Source: Bacteroidota bacterium (GTDB taxonomy: Bacteria > Bacteroidota > Bacteroidia > Chitinophagales > Chitinophagaceae). From it: a stretch of 64,000 nucleotides of DNA. The stretch spans positions 496,001-560,000 of the forward strand of contig JAFEAE010000023.1 in assembly GCA_018266575.1 (NCBI GenBank). The letters run 5' to 3'. The stretch's first letter is position 1. Every line of letters begins with the position of its first letter. The position numbers and the translations under genes are program-made. Below the pieces are notes generated by a model that made no database searches, was not told the origin of the DNA, and saw only the letters and a program-made list of their open reading frames with translations. This document shows, piece by piece, positions 34,480 to 44,863 of the stretch.

Positions 34480-34773
34480 TTACCAAACCTGGAATATCTC
34501 CCGCGAGCCGGTGAGATATAGCTCATGGTAGCCTTTCATTTTTTCTTTTATCTTTTTCATTTCTTCTGTATCCTGCATGTATTTCTGAAAGCTTTGCTCA
34601 TAAGCGGTAAGGCTCTCGTATTTTGTTACCATTACCACTTTGTTATAATCTCCCGTCATATCGGTCATAATATTTACCAGGTCTGTATTATCAGCCATTA
34701 CTTCTTTAAACAGTTTGGCAAATTTTGAAGCGTTACCCGGTTTACAAATGAAAATGTCATGTACAATAATCAT
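34480..34773 (-). CDS. Small antibiotic-biosynthesis-monooxygenase-like protein
   Basis: The 97-residue soluble protein has the ferredoxin-like pattern of the ABM/NIPSNAP dimeric alpha/beta barrel fold: MIIVHDIFICKPGNASKFAKLFKEV, a strand KVVMVTKYESLTAYEQSF and HELYLTGSREIF at the end. No catalytic residues can be named. It is likely a small enzyme or ligand-binding protein. Confidence 0.6.
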   Translation of the reverse strand: MIIVHDIFICKPGNASKFAKLFKEVMADNTDLVNIMTDMTGDYNKVVMVTKYESLTAYEQSFQKYMQDTEEMKKIKEKMKGYHELYLTGSREIFQVW

Positions 34774-34894
34774 AGTTGTAATGTTTAAGAGTGAGCGATA
34801 AATTTTCAGTCCAGGAATTTATTGGGCGGGTATCTCTAAGTTACAATATTCCCCGGCGAATGGGAATTGATTTTTTGGTAAGATGAAACCATCT

Positions 34895-35311
34895 CTAATT
34901 ATTTATTTTCTCCGAAGTTTTTTTATTGGATTGAAATGCAAACTTGACTAATATTACTGTCGCCCACATTATAGAGAAAGCTATCAGGCCGTGAAGGTTT
35001 GCCTTTACATCTTCGGGATCGAAACGCCCGTGTATATGCACATGAAATACTTTGTTGTAATTCCCTTGTGCAAATTCAATGCAAATACCAAACGCATAAA
35101 GAAGCGCTGAAACCAAAATATGTTTTATGAGGTTTTTGATATTGAATAAAATGTTCAGGAAGGCAGCAGCTAAAAAATAAAATGAAAAATGCAGTTGTTT
35201 ATCGATATGATGGAAAGCAGAAGGCAACTTCACGAGAAAACCAATTACCGATGCAATAAAGCATCCTATAACTAAAACAATTTTTGTGGTATTGCTGAAT
35301 TTAAAATTCAT
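34895..35311 (-). CDS. VanZ-like membrane protein
   Basis: The 138-residue protein has four hydrophobic helices. DKQLHFSFYFLAAAFLN, GICIEFAQGNYNKVFHVHIHGRFDPEDVKANLHGLI match the VanZ-like pattern (DKxxHF, E-x-x-Q, RxFDxxDVxAN). Members occur in glycopeptide resistance clusters but most have other, unknown roles. No resistance genes are near. Confidence 0.7.
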   Translation of the reverse strand: MNFKFSNTTKIVLVIGCFIASVIGFLVKLPSAFHHIDKQLHFSFYFLAAAFLNILFNIKNLIKHILVSALLYAFGICIEFAQGNYNKVFHVHIHGRFDPEDVKANLHGLIAFSIMWATVILVKFAFQSNKKTSEKINN

Positions 35312-35447
35312 AACGCTATAAAAATATCAAACGAAAACTTTCAATAGGATAGTGTTTCAGGTAAAATATTTCATGCAGAGGTGCAAAGATTGCAGGGTTA
35401 ATAATATATTTTTTCTCTGCGTATCCTGTGCTCCCTGCGTGAAAAAT

Positions 35448-36803
35448 CTACAGTTCAACCAGCCTGAAAGTAATTTTGCAACGATTACCGGATTTAGTAG
35501 CATCTAAAAATTTCAGATGTGCACTACCTAATATGGTATTGTTATTATAGTCAATAACCTGCCCTGTATTCAGCTTACCGGTAATTGAGTAATTGCAATC
35601 TGTGTTCTCTGCATTTAACCACACATCAAACTGCTCGCCGTATTTTAGTTTAATGGTGCTGTTTGGCAGCGTTACGGAATCGTCTTTATAATTTTTGTAG
35701 TCGATATAATAAAATATTGTTGTTGGGTTTTCCACTTCCAGATGCCTGTAAACGGTAGCCATTTTCCCATCATTTAAAATATCGAAATCAGGGGCATTCT
35801 CATCTCCCGGTGTAGAAGGCCTTTTTTTGTAAGACAGGTTACATTGGCCCCCACATTGGTAACGCACGCCAACTATTTTTTGGTTTGACCTGCAATGCCA
35901 CGACTCCACCATATCGCAGGATTTTTTATCCATGCAATCTTTAAATGTCCGGCTGATGATCTGTGAAAATATTTTATCGTCAAGAACATTATGCGTGATG
36001 GTTTCAGTGATCTTTATTTCCCCGGCAATAACAGGCATTAAAACCAGGTTGAATTTTGTTTCATAATTCACGCCTTTGTTATTCATATCAAAAACCCCAC
36101 CCGGGGTTACAATCCTTGAAATGATTTTTACAGGAATGTAAACAATCTGGTTATCCTTAAAAAATGGTTTTATAAGGCTATCGGGTACGGTTATCAACAT
36201 TTGTTTGTTCCGGGTTATATCAACATCCGTTGAAGACAACTGTATAGTGTCATTAATATAAACAGATGTAGTAAATTTTTTCCGGCTGTCGGCCTGCATA
36301 AACCCGTAACCTGTTACGGATACAGTGTACGGCGGCTCATCAGAATTAGTAAGCGTTGTACCGCTGACGAAGTTAATAGCGTAACCTGGTTTTTGGGGAA
36401 GGGAATTGATTTTATCTGTAAAATCGGTCAGGTCGAGGCTTGTCAGTTCAGACACTTTAGCAACTGCTTTTTCATGGTTGTTAAACTGGTCAATTATTTT
36501 ATTTATAGCAGTGAATAAATTTTGTTCGCCGGATTTCAGGATATCAAACCCTTTATCGGTTTTCCCCTCGAAATAATGATTTATGTTTTGGGAAACAAGC
36601 AGTATTTCGTTCCCGGTTTTTGTTGCGATTATATTACCGGAAGTTTGGGCGTTTTGCAACAACCGCTTTCCTGAGTTTTCAAAATCATGCAGGATATCGT
36701 ATACCATTCTGCCTTCTAATTTCACCGTGTCGGCAGAAAGCTGTGCATGCGATGCAAACGAAATTGCCAATGCGATTAACAATGCTGAAACTGTCTTTTT
36801 CAT
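35448..36803 (-). CDS. Secreted protein of unknown function
   Basis: I start at the ATG at 36803, giving 451 residues with signal peptide MKKTVSALLIALAISFASHA. A helical region (30-140) with FENSGKRLLQNAQTSGNIIATKTGNEILLV is followed by beta-rich domains. CRSNQKIVGVRYQCGGQCNLSYKKR suggests a disulfide-stabilised module. No family is recognised. It is presumably periplasmic or on the surface. Confidence 0.6.
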   Translation of the reverse strand: MKKTVSALLIALAISFASHAQLSADTVKLEGRMVYDILHDFENSGKRLLQNAQTSGNIIATKTGNEILLVSQNINHYFEGKTDKGFDILKSGEQNLFTAINKIIDQFNNHEKAVAKVSELTSLDLTDFTDKINSLPQKPGYAINFVSGTTLTNSDEPPYTVSVTGYGFMQADSRKKFTTSVYINDTIQLSSTDVDITRNKQMLITVPDSLIKPFFKDNQIVYIPVKIISRIVTPGGVFDMNNKGVNYETKFNLVLMPVIAGEIKITETITHNVLDDKIFSQIISRTFKDCMDKKSCDMVESWHCRSNQKIVGVRYQCGGQCNLSYKKRPSTPGDENAPDFDILNDGKMATVYRHLEVENPTTIFYYIDYKNYKDDSVTLPNSTIKLKYGEQFDVWLNAENTDCNYSITGKLNTGQVIDYNNNTILGSAHLKFLDATKSGNRCKITFRLVEL

Positions 36804-36993
36804 ACGATCATTAATAATAACAAAATTTAGCAATACTTATAATATAACAAGAGATATTTTTCTTTTTGTTGACAAACTTCCTCAAGTTCCTGCCTTTGTT
36901 GACATTCAAATAGCATTATGCGATAACTGCACTTACAACTAAAAATTTGTAACTTAGATAAATTTATTTTTTATAAAACAAAACTTGCACATC

Positions 36994-37290
36994 ATGAAAA
37001 AGTATTTAATGTTGGTTGCATTGTTTTTTGCAACAGCAGTTTTTGCTGCCGACAAAGGCACATGGACAGGATATATTGGCGATTCTGATTGCGGTGCCAA
37101 AAGTGGCGACGGGCATAAAGAATGCGCAAAAAAATGTGTGAAGAACGGCGCTGCCCCTGTTTTTGTAGTAGGGGACAAAGTGTATAAGATCGCAGACCCA
37201 AAAAAAGTTTCCAAATTTATCGGCGATAAAGTAACCATCACCGGAACAATAACCGATGATACGATTGATATAGAAACGGTGAAGAAATAA
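36994..37290 (+). CDS. Small exported protein (DUF5818-like)
   Basis: From the ATG at 36994 the product has 98 residues with signal peptide MKKYLMLVALFFATAVFA. The mature part has TWTGYIGDSDCGAKS, HKECAKKCVKNGAAPVFVVGDKVYKIADP, KVTITGTI, a beta-rich small domain with three conserved-looking cysteines that I know from many exported bacterial proteins. The role is unknown. A strong hairpin terminator follows. Confidence 0.65.
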   Translation: MKKYLMLVALFFATAVFAADKGTWTGYIGDSDCGAKSGDGHKECAKKCVKNGAAPVFVVGDKVYKIADPKKVSKFIGDKVTITGTITDDTIDIETVKK

Positions 37291-37312
37291 CTGATAATTG
37301 ATAATAGATAAC

Positions 37313-37349
37313 AAAGGCTTCCGAAGTTTTGAAAACTTCGGAAGCCTTT
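37313..37349. terminator. Hairpin terminator
   Basis: An 18-bp perfect stem (37313-37330 with 37332-37349, arm AAAGGCTTCCGAAGTTTT) with a nominal one-base loop. It ends the small exported protein gene. The rest of 37350-37608 shows no feature. Confidence 0.75.
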
Positions 37350-37608
37350 GTCAGTAATTGTCAGATTTTGAAATACCAATTTCTGTTAATCGCCTTTCTT
37401 TCATTTTTTAAGTTATAAACTATTGCCCGATTTTCTACTTCACACCAACCCGGTCTTTAGGTAGGAGATTGCACTGTACATCACAAGAATTTTTAAAAAA
37501 ATTAGAAAGATTTAGTACCATATAGTTGTCAAAGCTGACGACCCATTTTAAAATAGGTGTATTTGACAGATTATATAAACGCACTTTAAAAATCTGTATA
37601 TCCAATAA

Positions 37609-39690
37609 TTAAAGCGCAGGATCATTACCCGAACTTAGTTCTACATAAAAAACAGAACCTTCACCTTCGGTACTTTCAAACCATAATTTACCTTTATGTT
37701 CTGCAATTATTTTTTCGCAGATCGACAAGCCAAGGCCGTACGATTGTTCCCCTGCAGTTCCATGACGCGTTGCTTTCCCGGAAACATTGAATATCTTATC
37801 TTTTAAATCTTCAGGTATCCCGATACCATGATCGCGTATCGATATTAAAATTTTGGGGCCTTTTTTTTCCAGCGTGATGTTAATCACAGTTCCGGGGTAA
37901 CTGAATTTGATCGCATTATTGATCAGGTTGCTGAACACTCTCCAGATTTTTTGCCTGTTGACCCATCCTTCTGCTTCTTCAACGTCCATTTCAAGCTGTT
38001 GATTCTTTTCATCTGCTTTTGATTGCAATAAATAAACACAGTTTTCCAGTAATGTTGAAATATTTACCGGTTCCAATATGCTTTCTTGTTTTTCCGGTTG
38101 GCTATTCAGCAGGTTTTTTATTAATACTATCGCATCTTCGCAGGATTCATGTATTCTTACAAATGTTGCGTGTTGTGCTTCCAGGTGTTCTTTTTTTAAT
38201 AATGAGAACATGATGTTGCGTATGGCGGCGATCGGGCTTTGCAGGTCATGCGCTACGATCCGCATCAGCCGTGTGTTTTCGGTATGGCTTTGTTCGAGCG
38301 AGGCAAACGCTTCTTCCACTTCGTTATTTTTTTCCTGCACACGCATGTTGAGCAATTTGGTGCGTTTCAAATTGTACCAGATAAGCGAAGCGATTGTTGC
38401 CGCCATAATAATAATAATAGCTGAGATCAACAGGTAAAAGTTTTTCAGTTTGCCTTCTTTCTGCAAATCTTCATTTAAATTTTTCAATTCCACATTTTCA
38501 TATTCTTTTCCGATATCGCGGGATGCAAAATTTTTATCTCTAGTTTCAATAGAATCACTGAATGTATCATACAATAATTGATAAGAGAATGCTGAATCAA
38601 ATCGTTTATTGAAAGCAAAATAACGTGCTTTTCTTCTCAGCCAACCCTTATACTCAGTTTCACTTGGTGCAGCGTCTAATGAAAGCTTAACTGCATCCAG
38701 GTATTTTTTTGCGGAATCACTTTTCCCTGTATCAAGATAAAATTCTGATAAAATGTTCAACGTGCCCTGTGCAAAGGGCAAATCAATGGCTATTGAACTT
38801 TCATAACCTTCTTTGTATAATGGTTCTGCCTGGTAGAACATTTTTTTTGCTGTAAGTATTTCTGCCTGGTACCTGAGTATAATTCCTTTAACATAGCGGA
38901 TGCTTTGCGGATGGTCAGGAAGTTTTTCCATTATGCTGATCATGTCAAGCGCCTTTAATGAATAAAACCAGGCGCTGTCATACATGCCTGCCTGGATATA
39001 GGAAGTTGTCGCATTCATAAAACAGCGTTCCTGGTTAAGTAACCGGGCATAGTTGTCAGCCGGACAGTATTTTTTCAGATCATCATATTCTTTTAAAAAA
39101 AAGCCTGCTGCAGATTGATACCGCCCCTGCCTGGACATTAAAATGCCCATATTGCGGTCATATCTCGGAAGGAAGCATTTATTTTTTATATACTTCAATG
39201 CTATTTGCTGGGCAAGTTCAAAATATTGTAATGCGTCTTCATATTTTTTTACATAACGGAAACAATCCCCTTTCGCAGTCAACGCCCACGAAAGCCTTTG
39301 TGCATCAATTTCATTATCGGGTACGCTCTTCGTGATCATGAGCATGCTGTCTGCATACGAAAATGCTTTTATATAATCTCGTTGTGGAAATATAGCCTGT
39401 TCAAACATGATACTATCGAAACTGAAAATATCGCCTTTTCCAGGATCAGGAAATGCCCTGAATGCGGAATCTAAATGAGCAAGTGCAAGGGATTTTTTAT
39501 CGATATGTACCGTATCAACTAATTTAAGAAGCGGATCGAAATATTCAGAATGACGGTCTTGTCGAGCATGAGTTGAACAGCCTGTTATATAAAAAAAACA
39601 GCAGGTTAGTAGTATTATTAAACTAATGCAGGTTATATCAAAGAAACATTTGTTCCTGCATACAGGCGGTATAATCCTGTAACTGGACAT
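37609..39690 (-). CDS. Sensor histidine kinase with TPR sensor domain
   Basis: The open frame extends to 39930, but the ATG at 39690 fits a signal or lipid anchor (CISLIILLTCCFFYITGC); 693 residues. The order is: export signal, tetratricopeptide repeats (about 50-390), one membrane helix LKNFYLLISAIIIIMAATIASLIWY, coiled-coil, HisKA with phospho-His in RIVAHDLQSPIAAIRN, and a HATPase with NLINNAIKFSYPG and GLGLSICEKI. TPR-sensor kinases of this plan are common in Bacteroidota. No response regulator is adjacent, so the partner is elsewhere. Confidence 0.85.
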   Translation of the reverse strand: MSSYRIIPPVCRNKCFFDITCISLIILLTCCFFYITGCSTHARQDRHSEYFDPLLKLVDTVHIDKKSLALAHLDSAFRAFPDPGKGDIFSFDSIMFEQAIFPQRDYIKAFSYADSMLMITKSVPDNEIDAQRLSWALTAKGDCFRYVKKYEDALQYFELAQQIALKYIKNKCFLPRYDRNMGILMSRQGRYQSAAGFFLKEYDDLKKYCPADNYARLLNQERCFMNATTSYIQAGMYDSAWFYSLKALDMISIMEKLPDHPQSIRYVKGIILRYQAEILTAKKMFYQAEPLYKEGYESSIAIDLPFAQGTLNILSEFYLDTGKSDSAKKYLDAVKLSLDAAPSETEYKGWLRRKARYFAFNKRFDSAFSYQLLYDTFSDSIETRDKNFASRDIGKEYENVELKNLNEDLQKEGKLKNFYLLISAIIIIMAATIASLIWYNLKRTKLLNMRVQEKNNEVEEAFASLEQSHTENTRLMRIVAHDLQSPIAAIRNIMFSLLKKEHLEAQHATFVRIHESCEDAIVLIKNLLNSQPEKQESILEPVNISTLLENCVYLLQSKADEKNQQLEMDVEEAEGWVNRQKIWRVFSNLINNAIKFSYPGTVINITLEKKGPKILISIRDHGIGIPEDLKDKIFNVSGKATRHGTAGEQSYGLGLSICEKIIAEHKGKLWFESTEGEGSVFYVELSSGNDPAL

Positions 39691-39841
39691 TGGGGAATGA
39701 TTAACTTTTCTTAAATTAAGAAACCTAATTGGCATTTTAAAAAAAACCTTGGTTTGTGACGCTTTCGAAATCTGTTTTTGAAAAAAAGTTACACAAAATG
39801 AATTGTGAGAACTTTTCAGAAAGAGAAGAATATCAAAACAA

Positions 39842-39868
39842 AAAGCCACCAAAAAATCTGGTGGCTTT
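39842..39868 (-). terminator. Terminator of the T9SS surface-protein gene
   Basis: AAAGCCACCA and TGGTGGCTTT form a 10-bp stem with a seven-base loop; the minus-strand 3' flank is T-rich. It lies about 60 bases after the stop at 39931. Confidence 0.75.
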
Positions 39869-39930
39869 GTAATTATAAGGGGATATGGATTTACGGTTCT
39901 TCCAGGGGAATTGGATCTTACACTATCCAA

Positions 39931-42900
39931 TTAATGTACTACTACGATCTTATGTACAGATGTTTTACCAGCATTGTCTGTCAATGACAGGTTATAAGTT
40001 CCTGATGGGAGACCGGAGCAATTCAATGTATTCGTACCATTTTGAAGGCTAACTGTTTTCAGAACCTGCCCTATCATATTATATATATGCCCTGTTACTG
40101 AATTCCCGTATCCTTCAATATTCACACTCACTGTATTCGAAGCGGGGTTAGGATATATCGATACTGATCTTCCTGCGCAATCCTGTTGCACTGTCAATAT
40201 CTGGCTATATTTCACAGAGCCGTCCAGGTCGGTCATTTTGAGACGGTAAAACCCTGTACCGGCAGGTGCGGCGTAGCTATAACTGTATGTGCTGTTGCTG
40301 CCTTTGCCGGCAACAGTGTATATCGAGTTATAGGATGCGCCATTCGACGAAAATTCAACCTGGAAATTTTTAAAATTCTCTTCTGTTGCGCTTTTCCAAT
40401 TCAGCACCACGTTACAGTTCTGAACCGATGCATTAAAATAATCCAGCGTTACTGCAAGGGGATTCGCACCAGTGCTGCTGGCAAATCCAAACGTAGAAAA
40501 TGATGTTATATTCCAGAATTCAACAAATGATACCCCATCCTCTGTTCCGCTTGAATCGGGGGCGTTCCAATATTTTGCCCCGACAATCTGTTGCCCGTTG
40601 TTTGCACTTTGTACGGCAGCGGCGTTTCCTTCAAATTTGAACCATTTCTGGCTTAATGGCGATGAAACTAATGAATTTGTAAGCTCTGTCGGGCTGTAAT
40701 ATATCCTCACTCTCACGCCACCATTTGTTGTATAAGAACCGCCGGTATTCGGGTCAGTTATGGTCAATAAACGCCCCATGATATTACATGTATATCCGCT
40801 TACTGATGTGTGTGTAAATGGAGTGGATTGATAGGTAACCGTACCAGTTATAGTTTGTGTAGGAAATGACAAATTACCTTCAGGATGTATAGCAAAGATC
40901 TTTTGCGTACCATCATTCTGATTTGGTCCCGGAGGGCCGCTGGTTGCGGTTCCATCAAGATAGTAATAATAATATCCTAATCCCGGGCAATTACTTTCTG
41001 TTGTTGTTGTTACAGGATTTGTTGGAGTCGGTAAATATGCCTGACCTGATGGTTTTACTTGTACCAGGCCAAAAGTAAAATAAGAAGTTCCTGTTGGGAA
41101 GGTAAAGTTAGCCATATCATTTGTCCCTACTGATAAAGCAGTAGCCTGCACATTGGAGGTAAATGCTGCATCACTGGCTGTTATCAAACATACTGCACGG
41201 CATCCGGTAGTTAATACGCTTCCGATAATATCACCTGATACAACACTTACCTGTACTTGTTGCGCAAAGTTGGTAGCCTGAACCTGCCATACACGTTTCA
41301 TAAGGACATTAGTTGAAAAACCATTGTAAGTAAACGTTGATGCGCCTGTAGCAGGATTTCCGTTACTTACCCATGTAGCGAGTTGGTCCGTTACTAATCC
41401 ATTATCCCCCCATATCAAAAAGCTGGTATCTTTACTGAAAGTATTTGTATTGGCGGCATTGCTTGATGCTATCGAACCAAGGCCAATTGTTACCTGTTTT
41501 GAACCGATGTTAGTTCCATCCCCTTTGTTTACGCTGCGGCTTTGTTTTTGATTGAGCGTTTCATTACCATCATAGCCGATACCGGCAATATTGTTCTGGT
41601 ATCCTGTACTACCTGTCCAGACTGTCGCTGATTTTGTATTTATATAATTCACTGGACTACCAGCAGTACCCAATGTGATGCCGTATTTAATGGCGAGGTA
41701 AGAATTGATACGGCTCATATTATTTGAAAGAGAACCCAGCGTATCACTGTATATAATGAGTTCACCAATGCCGCCGTTAAAATAGTTACCGCCACCGCCG
41801 GAACCTACATTCAGGGGAGTAGTTCCACCACTATTTATTGAACCGCCGTTTGCTATTGAGCTAATGTTTCCATTTAAGCCGGCATTTCCTGACTGGCTAT
41901 TATTTGCTGATGATGAAAATAGTGTTATGCTACCGGCTGTTGGTGTTAATGAAGCAGATGTATAATTCTTGTTATTTATATACAAGGTGCCCGGAGAGCT
42001 TAAATTATATCCATTTACATATACAGACCCACTGTTTGCTGCAAAATTGTAAGGATTGCCACTCACCGTTGTGGGATTAAACACAAGGAATTGCGAAGCC
42101 CCTGCCGTTGAATTTGTTGATACTACAGCCAATTTGGGAATCGTACTGCCGCTATTCATTTCCTGGCTGCTTGCCGAAGCGAAAGTAAGCGATGGATTAA
42201 AGTTCATGCCTGTAGCATTTACTGAAGGTTGTTTAGCTGTTGTTGACTGTGTTACTTTATAACCAGTACTATTCCGTCCAGTCCATGTAGCCGTTGATCC
42301 GGTTGCATAGTTACTGTCTGCACTTAACCATACGCTCAGGTTAGTAGTTACACCACCCGGCGCTATCACTTTTGTGCCGAATGTAAAATAAGTGGCATTC
42401 GCCAATACAGATGCTGGCACATTCGCAACTAAATAACTGCCGCTTGTGGTAAGCGCATAATAGGTTTCATTAGATGCATTGAATGCACCTGTTGTGCTAA
42501 CAATAAGATAGCTGTTCGTTGCAGGTATAATGCCATTGGTATTGGAAATGCCCACCTGTATTGTTTTACCTGTAAGGCCTGTTCCGTGTTGCTCTACTTT
42601 CCATCTTTTATTCAGGATAGTATTAAAACCCTGGGTGCCTATCCTGTATTGGTTGGCATCCTGCAGAGTTGGCGAGCCGGCTATATTGGCGCTCCATACC
42701 AATGATGACTTGTCTGCGCTGATAGAATTGGCTGCAATATTTAAAGCGTTGGTAGTGTAAATAGAGCCTAGCCCCAATGTTACAAATGAGTTCGCATTCA
42801 CACTCTGCGATTGGTTCTGATATAAGGCGGATATATCATCACGGACGATACCGGCAATATCATTAATGTATCCGGTATTATTAGTTAGTGTCCACATTTG

Positions 42901-44265
42901 TGTGGCATCAGAAAACACATAATCAGTAGTGCCGCTGTTTAGCCAGATACCATATTTGATGGCGAGGTAAGAATGCACCCGCAACAATTCCGCAGCAGAT
43001 AATACCCAGGGATAATTAATTACTTCGGCTATATTGCCGTTGTATCCGCCGCCGGTTTGATCCACTTCTTCTCCAACCCAAAAATCAGCATTATTATTCA
43101 GGTTTTTAGTACTGGAACCATCAGGCCAGCTTCCAAGGGAAGCGGATCCATTAAAATACTGGTTGATAGTGTTTCCAGGGAGAATATTATAATTCACAGT
43201 AGTACCAGTGGATATCCCTTGTTGGTTCGCAGCTGTAAAAGGCATGCTACCACTGTTTGAGAGTGCAGTGCCTCCGCCAGCTCCTCCAAAGCCAAAATTC
43301 AATCTAATATTAGTACCATAAAACATCTCAGCTTCTGTTGTGTTTCCCTGGTCGTCCCCATAACTAACAAGAAATTGGTTATAACCGGTAGGTGTGGTAA
43401 TGGTATACTGGCTGCTCACTGCAATCATTGTCTGGCCCTGGTTGCTCCATGCCAAATTGTTTGCATACGAAGCCGACTTAAATTTTCGATCAAAGGCATT
43501 GTAAAGAGATATACATGGATTAAAATTGAACTGGTTGTTGCTTGTTACCTGGTATATCGGACCGTTAACTGCTGTGAGATTGGTAAGGTTGGTATTGCCC
43601 GATTGGTCTGCCCATGCTGTTACTGGGTTGCCATCACTGCCGGTAACCCCAGCATCTGCCTTATACCAATTGCTTATTTTAGCTGTCATGGTAAATTTAG
43701 AGTCGGGTATCCGCACAAAGGAAGTACTGGCAGCATCCAGGCTTCCGTTATCCTTCCATTGCGGTTCGCAGGTTTCTCCCCCTGCGCCGCCACCATTTTG
43801 GGACCATCTTATTTCAATGCTGTGCGTTCCCGCAGAAAGTACAAGGGGATATGAAGTGTATTTTCCACCACCTGAGGTTGTACCCACATAAGCATAATTG
43901 ATTCCATCAATTACAATCACTGCATAATCATCAAGACTTTGCATTGAAAAACTGTATGTTCCTGCGTTAATAATGGTAAGCGTACCTTTTCCTACCAACG
44001 TATAAGTTGCGGATATTTTATTAACCAGCCTGTCATCCAAATCCCACATGCTATTGGTATAGCCCGTTGCTATTAACGAGCCGTAACTTTGCGCTTTCAA
44101 TGCGGGGGTGTCAGCGGCGTTGTTATACAATGTATAACTCATACCATAGGTAGTGCTGGCTGAGGTTGATACGCCACCAGGGGCGGTTTGGGCATTTGCA
44201 ATGCCGGTAAACAGGAACAATATAATTGCTCCGTGGATGAGGTTTTTGTAAAATTGTTTTTTCAT
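39931..44265 (-). CDS. Large T9SS-secreted surface protein
   Basis: The 1444-residue protein has a signal peptide ending near IANAQ. Residues about 40-180 resemble a PA14-type domain (TYSFSMQSLDDYAVIVIDG). Two similar blocks follow, each with a laminin-G-like sandwich and an LAIKYGI ... IAGIxxDxxxxLxQxQSRSVN ... VTIGLGSI segment known from Bacteroidota adhesins (DUF8202-like). The end is a type A sorting domain (SVSIYPNPASNTVSV ... SGTYNLSLTDNAGKTSVHKIVV), for export by the type IX system. A role in adhesion or matrix is inferred. Confidence 0.85.
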   Translation of the reverse strand: MKKQFYKNLIHGAIILFLFTGIANAQTAPGGVSTSASTTYGMSYTLYNNAADTPALKAQSYGSLIATGYTNSMWDLDDRLVNKISATYTLVGKGTLTIINAGTYSFSMQSLDDYAVIVIDGINYAYVGTTSGGGKYTSYPLVLSAGTHSIEIRWSQNGGGAGGETCEPQWKDNGSLDAASTSFVRIPDSKFTMTAKISNWYKADAGVTGSDGNPVTAWADQSGNTNLTNLTAVNGPIYQVTSNNQFNFNPCISLYNAFDRKFKSASYANNLAWSNQGQTMIAVSSQYTITTPTGYNQFLVSYGDDQGNTTEAEMFYGTNIRLNFGFGGAGGGTALSNSGSMPFTAANQQGISTGTTVNYNILPGNTINQYFNGSASLGSWPDGSSTKNLNNNADFWVGEEVDQTGGGYNGNIAEVINYPWVLSAAELLRVHSYLAIKYGIWLNSGTTDYVFSDATQMWTLTNNTGYINDIAGIVRDDISALYQNQSQSVNANSFVTLGLGSIYTTNALNIAANSISADKSSLVWSANIAGSPTLQDANQYRIGTQGFNTILNKRWKVEQHGTGLTGKTIQVGISNTNGIIPATNSYLIVSTTGAFNASNETYYALTTSGSYLVANVPASVLANATYFTFGTKVIAPGGVTTNLSVWLSADSNYATGSTATWTGRNSTGYKVTQSTTAKQPSVNATGMNFNPSLTFASASSQEMNSGSTIPKLAVVSTNSTAGASQFLVFNPTTVSGNPYNFAANSGSVYVNGYNLSSPGTLYINNKNYTSASLTPTAGSITLFSSSANNSQSGNAGLNGNISSIANGGSINSGGTTPLNVGSGGGGNYFNGGIGELIIYSDTLGSLSNNMSRINSYLAIKYGITLGTAGSPVNYINTKSATVWTGSTGYQNNIAGIGYDGNETLNQKQSRSVNKGDGTNIGSKQVTIGLGSIASSNAANTNTFSKDTSFLIWGDNGLVTDQLATWVSNGNPATGASTFTYNGFSTNVLMKRVWQVQATNFAQQVQVSVVSGDIIGSVLTTGCRAVCLITASDAAFTSNVQATALSVGTNDMANFTFPTGTSYFTFGLVQVKPSGQAYLPTPTNPVTTTTESNCPGLGYYYYYLDGTATSGPPGPNQNDGTQKIFAIHPEGNLSFPTQTITGTVTYQSTPFTHTSVSGYTCNIMGRLLTITDPNTGGSYTTNGGVRVRIYYSPTELTNSLVSSPLSQKWFKFEGNAAAVQSANNGQQIVGAKYWNAPDSSGTEDGVSFVEFWNITSFSTFGFASSTGANPLAVTLDYFNASVQNCNVVLNWKSATEENFKNFQVEFSSNGASYNSIYTVAGKGSNSTYSYSYAAPAGTGFYRLKMTDLDGSVKYSQILTVQQDCAGRSVSIYPNPASNTVSVNIEGYGNSVTGHIYNMIGQVLKTVSLQNGTNTLNCSGLPSGTYNLSLTDNAGKTSVHKIVVVH

Positions 44266-44863
44266 ACCTTTTTTGAAATTGTTTTTCCGGTTAATAGTTA
44301 AGAGGATGTTTTCACTCCCGAACTTTTACTGTCAGGAGCTAAATGGTCGTTCAATGAAAATGGAGGATAAAAGCAGGTATAACCTTAAAATTTTTATTCC
44401 GGTATTTGCGCTGGCAATACGCATTTTAAAAGCCGGTGTGCGGGATATGAAAACAAAAAAGGGTATCATAGGATTGAATTAAAAACGGGAAAATCCAATG
44501 CAAAATTTCTTCAAAAAATCCAATGCCCAAATAGCTTAAATATGTCATTTAAATACACAAAACGACTATGAAAATAGATTAGACGATATATAATTAGCTT
44601 CACGGCTATTTAAACCAATTATGCACTTGTATGAAATAATACCTATACATTTTTCATTCGCATTTAAGACCCACAAAAAATAATTATGCGTGCGCATTTG
44701 CGAATAAGCAGAGGGAATAATGCAAATCAATGAGATCAGCAAAAGCACCATCTTTAATAGCATATATATGCTAATTTTGTAGTCTATTTATGCTATATAA
44801 TAGACATTAATAGAGGAGTAGTTTACGTTCAATTACAGAGTATTTTTAAAGTTGAATTAAGCT
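44266..44863. other. Intergenic region with promoter box and possible small secreted peptide
   Basis: A minus-strand frame at 44566-44763 gives 65 residues with a convincing-looking signal peptide MLLKMVLLLISLICIIPSAYSQ but no other support, so it is only a candidate. TAATTTTG at 44772-44779 matches the -7 consensus and may drive the regulator at 44864 with an ~80-base leader. Other short frames in 44273-44482 look spurious. Confidence 0.4.

Noticed and set aside
44273..44482. 69-codon plus-strand frame beside the T9SS gene
   Set aside because: Basic, no family or signal, and lies in the divergent promoter region.
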